This document shows, one piece after another, positions 43,573 to 46,267 of a stretch of 46,267 nt of DNA. This DNA is from an uncultured Prevotellaceae bacterium. Its GTDB lineage: Bacteria; Bacteroidota; Bacteroidia; Bacteroidales; Bacteroidaceae. How positions within the stretch are numbered: position 1 is the stretch's first letter; every line of letters begins with the position of its first letter. The notes beneath the pieces are model-generated. The model was not told the origin of the DNA. It saw only the letters and a list, made by a program, of their open reading frames with translations, and did not search any database. Position numbers and translations under genes: made by a program. Location: contig CAMIYC010000025.1 of the NCBI GenBank assembly GCA_946402905.1, forward strand, positions 1-46,267. The letters are read 5' to 3'.

Positions 43573-45030
43573 CTAAAGCTGAGGTATGTCTTCCAGTGTC
43601 TTCTTCAGCAGTTGCCAGAAGGGCTCAACGGTGGCAATCAAAGCTCGCTCGGTGGTGGTGTGGGGCGATTTCATCGTCGGTCCGAGAGACACTACGTCGA
43701 GATGGGGATATTTGCCCAGGATCACAGAGCACTCCAGGCCGGCATGGTCTACCTGGATAATCCCCTCGCTGCCAAACAGTTCTTTGTACTCTTTCAGCAA
43801 CAGGTGAAGTATCTCGCTGTCTGGGTTGGGGTCCCACCCGCCATAACTGCCGGAAAACTCCACTTTCATCCCAGCCATGTTGAAGCAGCTCTCCAGCATC
43901 GTGGCCACGTAGTCTTTCATGTCCTCACGGGAAGAGCGGGCCAGAATCTTGATCGAGGCCATTCCGCTCTCGATATCGATGATGGCCAGGTTGCTGGAGG
44001 TCTCCACGACGTCGGGATAGGAGGGGATCATGCGGATCACACCGTCATGGCAGGCGTAGATGGCATTCACCAGGTTGTCTTGTATCTCCTCGGGCACCTC
44101 GCACTTAGGCACTTCCACTTCTTCGCAGAAAAACTCAATGCCACTCTCGATGTTCTTATATTCGTCGGCGAAGTCCTCTCTCCAGGCTTCAACCAGTTCT
44201 GCCAGGGCAGGGATGTTCTCTTTGGGCAGGGTCAGCACCACTTCGCACTTGAAGGGGATGGCATTGCGCATGTTGCCGCCGTGCCAGGTGGCCAGGCGGG
44301 CGTCGCATTCCTCTATGGCTTCACGCACAAAGCGCACCATTAGTTTGTTGGCGTTGCCACGGCCTTCGTGGATCTCCAGACCGGAGTGACCACCCCGCAG
44401 ACCCTTCAGAGTCACTTTTACAGCCGAGTCTTCCGGACAGGTCTCCACTTCCTTATATGACAGGGTGGCTGTCACGTCGAGACCACCGGCACTGCCGATG
44501 ACAAACTTGCCCCATGTCTCAGAGTCCAGGTTGAGCAGGATATGGCCGTTGAGCTCGCCTTGAGGCAGGTCGTTGGCACCATACATGCCAGTCTCCTCGT
44601 CAGCGGTGATCAGTGCCTCCACAGGACCGTGGCACAAATCTTTCGACTCCATCACTGCCATGATAGCGGCCACTCCAAGACCATTGTCGGCACCCAGGGT
44701 CGTCCCTTTGGCTTTCACCCACTCTCCGTCTATCCATGGCTCAATCGGGTCGGTCACAAAATCGTGCTTCGACTCGGGAGTCTTCTGGGGCACCATGTCC
44801 ATGTGGGCCTGAAGGATCACGCCTTTGCGGTCTTCCATGCCTGCCGTGGCGGGCTTGCGCATCACGATGTTGCCGGCAGGATCCTTAAAAGCTTCCACGC
44901 CGGCTTCATGGGCAAAGTCGAGCAGGAATTGCTGGATCTTCTCAAGGTGACCGGAAGGACGGGGCACCTGTGTCAGCGCATGGAAATTCTTCCAGATGCA
45001 AACAGGGTTTAGATTCTTGATTTCACTCAT
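43573..45030 (-). CDS. pepD: Aminoacyl-histidine dipeptidase (peptidase family M20)
   Basis: A 485-residue cytosolic metallopeptidase, start at ATG 45030 (MSEIKNLNPV). Family M20 motifs are intact: QAHMDMVPQ (His76, Asp78), LGADNGLGVA (bridging Asp115), TADEETGMYGA (catalytic Glu145 with metal ligand Glu146), NLDSE, GGHSGLEIHEGRGNANK in the lid region, and PHTTTERA near the C-terminus. It hydrolyses Xaa-His and other dipeptides. Length fits the PepD group (about 480 residues). It follows the flippase-like membrane protein gene by 45 bases on the same strand and may share its transcript; a TTTTTG-containing near -7 box (45061-45068, AATTTTTG) could give a separate promoter. Confidence 0.93.
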   Translation of the reverse strand: MSEIKNLNPVCIWKNFHALTQVPRPSGHLEKIQQFLLDFAHEAGVEAFKDPAGNIVMRKPATAGMEDRKGVILQAHMDMVPQKTPESKHDFVTDPIEPWIDGEWVKAKGTTLGADNGLGVAAIMAVMESKDLCHGPVEALITADEETGMYGANDLPQGELNGHILLNLDSETWGKFVIGSAGGLDVTATLSYKEVETCPEDSAVKVTLKGLRGGHSGLEIHEGRGNANKLMVRFVREAIEECDARLATWHGGNMRNAIPFKCEVVLTLPKENIPALAELVEAWREDFADEYKNIESGIEFFCEEVEVPKCEVPEEIQDNLVNAIYACHDGVIRMIPSYPDVVETSSNLAIIDIESGMASIKILARSSREDMKDYVATMLESCFNMAGMKVEFSGSYGGWDPNPDSEILHLLLKEYKELFGSEGIIQVDHAGLECSVILGKYPHLDVVSLGPTMKSPHTTTERALIATVEPFWQLLKKTLEDIPQL

Positions 45031-45075
45031 ACTGTTAAATTTTAAGGTTATACGATATCGCAAAAATTCTTTTCG

Positions 45076-46080
45076 TTAGTCAGAGTCTCCGTTCCTTCTC
45101 TTCTTCAGGCTTCTCAGGGCTACCCATCCGTAGAGCCCGAGCAGCAACACCAGGAACGTTTGCACCGTGTGCACGATGAGTACAAAGTAGAGGGCTGTGT
45201 CGCTCTCCACGCCATAGAGTATCAGCATGGTCTTTACGGAGAAATGCCACGGACCGGCACCGTTGGGAGTAGGCACGATTACCGCGATACTGCCCACCAC
45301 AAAGGATACAAGGGCGCAGCCCAGGCTTAGACCTGAAGTGCCTTCAAAACAGTAAAAGGTCAGGTAGAAGTGGATGAAATAACTTGCCCAGATGCCCAGC
45401 GTGAAAAACACGTATAGGGGGATGTTACGAACGTCCTTTACCGACGAGATGCCTTGCCAGAGGTTCGTGAAAGTGGTCTTAACCTTATTATATATGGACA
45501 TCTTGCGCAAAAGAGACCAGATGAGAAGCAAGGCTGCGGCCAGACAGATGAATGTCACAAGGTAGCCGGTGGTGGTAAACTGGCTCAGAAACACATCCAG
45601 ACGGGTACCCGTGGTGATAAAGAAGTCGTTGAAGACACTGATTTGAAGCAGTAGGGTGAGTAGCGTCACCGTGAGCATCACAGCCATGTCGACCGCACGC
45701 TCGGTCACCACCGTGCCGATGGCCTTGGTAAATGACACCTGGTCGTATTGCTTCAGAATACCGCAACGGGCAAACTCCCCTACACGGGGGATAATCAGGC
45801 TGCTGGCATAGGAAATGAAGATAGAGTAAATCGAAACGGAGGTGCGGCAATGCTCACCAATGGGCTCTAAAGTCTGGCGCCAGCGCATGCCTCTGAATAC
45901 TTGGGCGGTGACACCGAAGGGCAGAGACAGAAGCATCCATGTCCAGTCCATATCGTGCAGCATCACATCCTTGATCTGCGAGAAATCAAAGTTGCGATAC
46001 ATCCAGTATAATATCGCTCCGCCTAAAAAAAGGGAGAAGACGATATTAAGAATATCTCTTGATGCCTTTCGTAATTCCAT
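45076..46080 (-). CDS. Flippase-like integral membrane protein (LPG synthase TM family)
   Basis: A 334-residue polytopic inner-membrane protein starting at ATG 46080 (MELRKASRD); longer in-frame readings to 46170 would cross the promoter. About eight membrane segments: ILNIVFSLFLGGAILYWMY, MLLSLPFGVTAQVF, SIFISYASSLIIPRVGEFAR, AVMLTVTLLTLLLQI, LVTFICLAAALLLIWSL, YVFFTLGIWASYFIHFYLTF, LVSFVVGSIAVIVPTPNGAGPWHF, VLIVHTVQTFLVLLLGLYGW. The motifs RxxRWRxxL (MRWRQTLEP), IPRVGEFAR and PTPNGAGPW are typical of the lysylphosphatidylglycerol synthase membrane-domain (UPF0104) family. Members without the catalytic domain, like this one, are thought to move lipids or lipid-linked sugars; the substrate is unknown. 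Confidence 0.88.
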   Translation of the reverse strand: MELRKASRDILNIVFSLFLGGAILYWMYRNFDFSQIKDVMLHDMDWTWMLLSLPFGVTAQVFRGMRWRQTLEPIGEHCRTSVSIYSIFISYASSLIIPRVGEFARCGILKQYDQVSFTKAIGTVVTERAVDMAVMLTVTLLTLLLQISVFNDFFITTGTRLDVFLSQFTTTGYLVTFICLAAALLLIWSLLRKMSIYNKVKTTFTNLWQGISSVKDVRNIPLYVFFTLGIWASYFIHFYLTFYCFEGTSGLSLGCALVSFVVGSIAVIVPTPNGAGPWHFSVKTMLILYGVESDTALYFVLIVHTVQTFLVLLLGLYGWVALRSLKKRRNGDSD

Positions 46081-46089
46081 TCCAACGGA

Positions 46090-46120
46090 CAAAGGTAATG
46101 CAAACCGAGAGAAATACAAA
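46090..46120 (-). promoter_or_regulatory. Perfect consensus promoter of the flippase-like gene
   Basis: On the minus strand TTTG (46117-46120), exactly 19 bases, then TACCTTTG (46090-46097): a full match to TTTG-N19-TAnnTTTG, ending 9 bases before the ATG at 46080. Confidence 0.8.
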
Positions 46121-46267
46121 ACAAATAACGAAGTTTTTGTTTTTATTTCCGAGGTGCCGCTTACCTTCAACCTTCGGTAAAAGGTAATGCAAACCGAGAG
46201 AAATACAAAACTAATAACGAAGTTTTTGTTTTTATTTCCGAGGTGCCGCTTACCTTCAACCTTTGGT
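46091..46267. repeat. 89-bp tandem duplication carrying the promoter
   Basis: Unit 1 is 46091-46179; unit 2 starts at 46180 and is cut by the window end after 88 bases. Only two differences are seen (A/T at unit position 33 and C/T near the end). In unit 2 the -7 box reads TACCTTTT instead of TACCTTTG. Each unit also has TTACCTT...AAGGTAA arms across the junction. More copies may lie beyond the window. Confidence 0.85.

Noticed and set aside
45076..46170. Longer start of the flippase-like protein at 46170
   Set aside because: The extra 30 codons cover the consensus promoter and the first unit of the tandem repeat; the ATG at 46080 is 9 bases after the -7 box.
46091..46267. Start of a CRISPR array
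   Set aside because: The units are directly adjacent 89-base copies without unique spacers and contain a promoter.

Overview
The window looks like a chromosomal segment of a Bacteroidota bacterium, most likely a Prevotella/Segatella-type organism. Reasons: two SusC/SusD pairs, an ECF sigma/DUF4974 anti-sigma/STN-TonB receptor module, DUF2723, DUF3098 and DUF349 proteins, Por-type (type IX) secretion tails, and repeated matches to the Bacteroidota promoter TTTG-N19-TAnnTTTG. No rRNA, tRNA, CRISPR array or transposase gene was seen. The species is an inference.

Left part (1-7966, minus strand): a cell-surface signalling operon (ECF sigma factor, anti-sigma, STN-containing outer-membrane receptor cut by the window edge); a DUF2723 membrane glycosyltransferase-like protein overlapping a small DUF3098 membrane protein; and a lipoprotein translationally coupled (ATGA) to a membrane-anchored winged-helix regulator.

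Centre (8189-26560, plus strand): an 18-kb co-directional cluster starting from a divergent promoter region opposite the lipoprotein/regulator pair. Order: FAS1 lipoprotein, SusC, SusD, two further lipoproteins (FAS1-type N-terminal part, beta-rich C-terminal part), second SusC, second SusD, then a secreted multidomain protein with a type IX tail. The cluster contains no recognisable glycoside hydrolase. It looks like a surface uptake/adhesion complex of unknown ligand and is the best candidate here for an undescribed system.

Right-centre (26954-33547, plus): a partner-switching signalling block: a dCache-HAMP-PP2C-HATPase sensor, an ABCG-like transporter one base downstream, a small lipoprotein and a STAS antagonist, closed by a perfect 23-bp bidirectional terminator.

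Right part (33648-46267, minus): a type IX pectate lyase with autotransporter-type beta-strand repeats, preceded by a paralogue of the secreted protein ending the centre cluster. The two paralogues form an inverted repeat with 314 identical bases. Then DUF349, a CorA-family transporter with a long structured leader, a MITE-like element, PepD dipeptidase, and a flippase-like membrane protein driven by a textbook promoter that sits in an 89-bp tandem duplication at the window edge.

Links: the shared type IX paralogues tie the SusCD/FAS1 cluster to the pectate lyase locus, and the divergent membrane regulator is the natural candidate to control the SusCD/FAS1 operon. Both links are inferences from layout.
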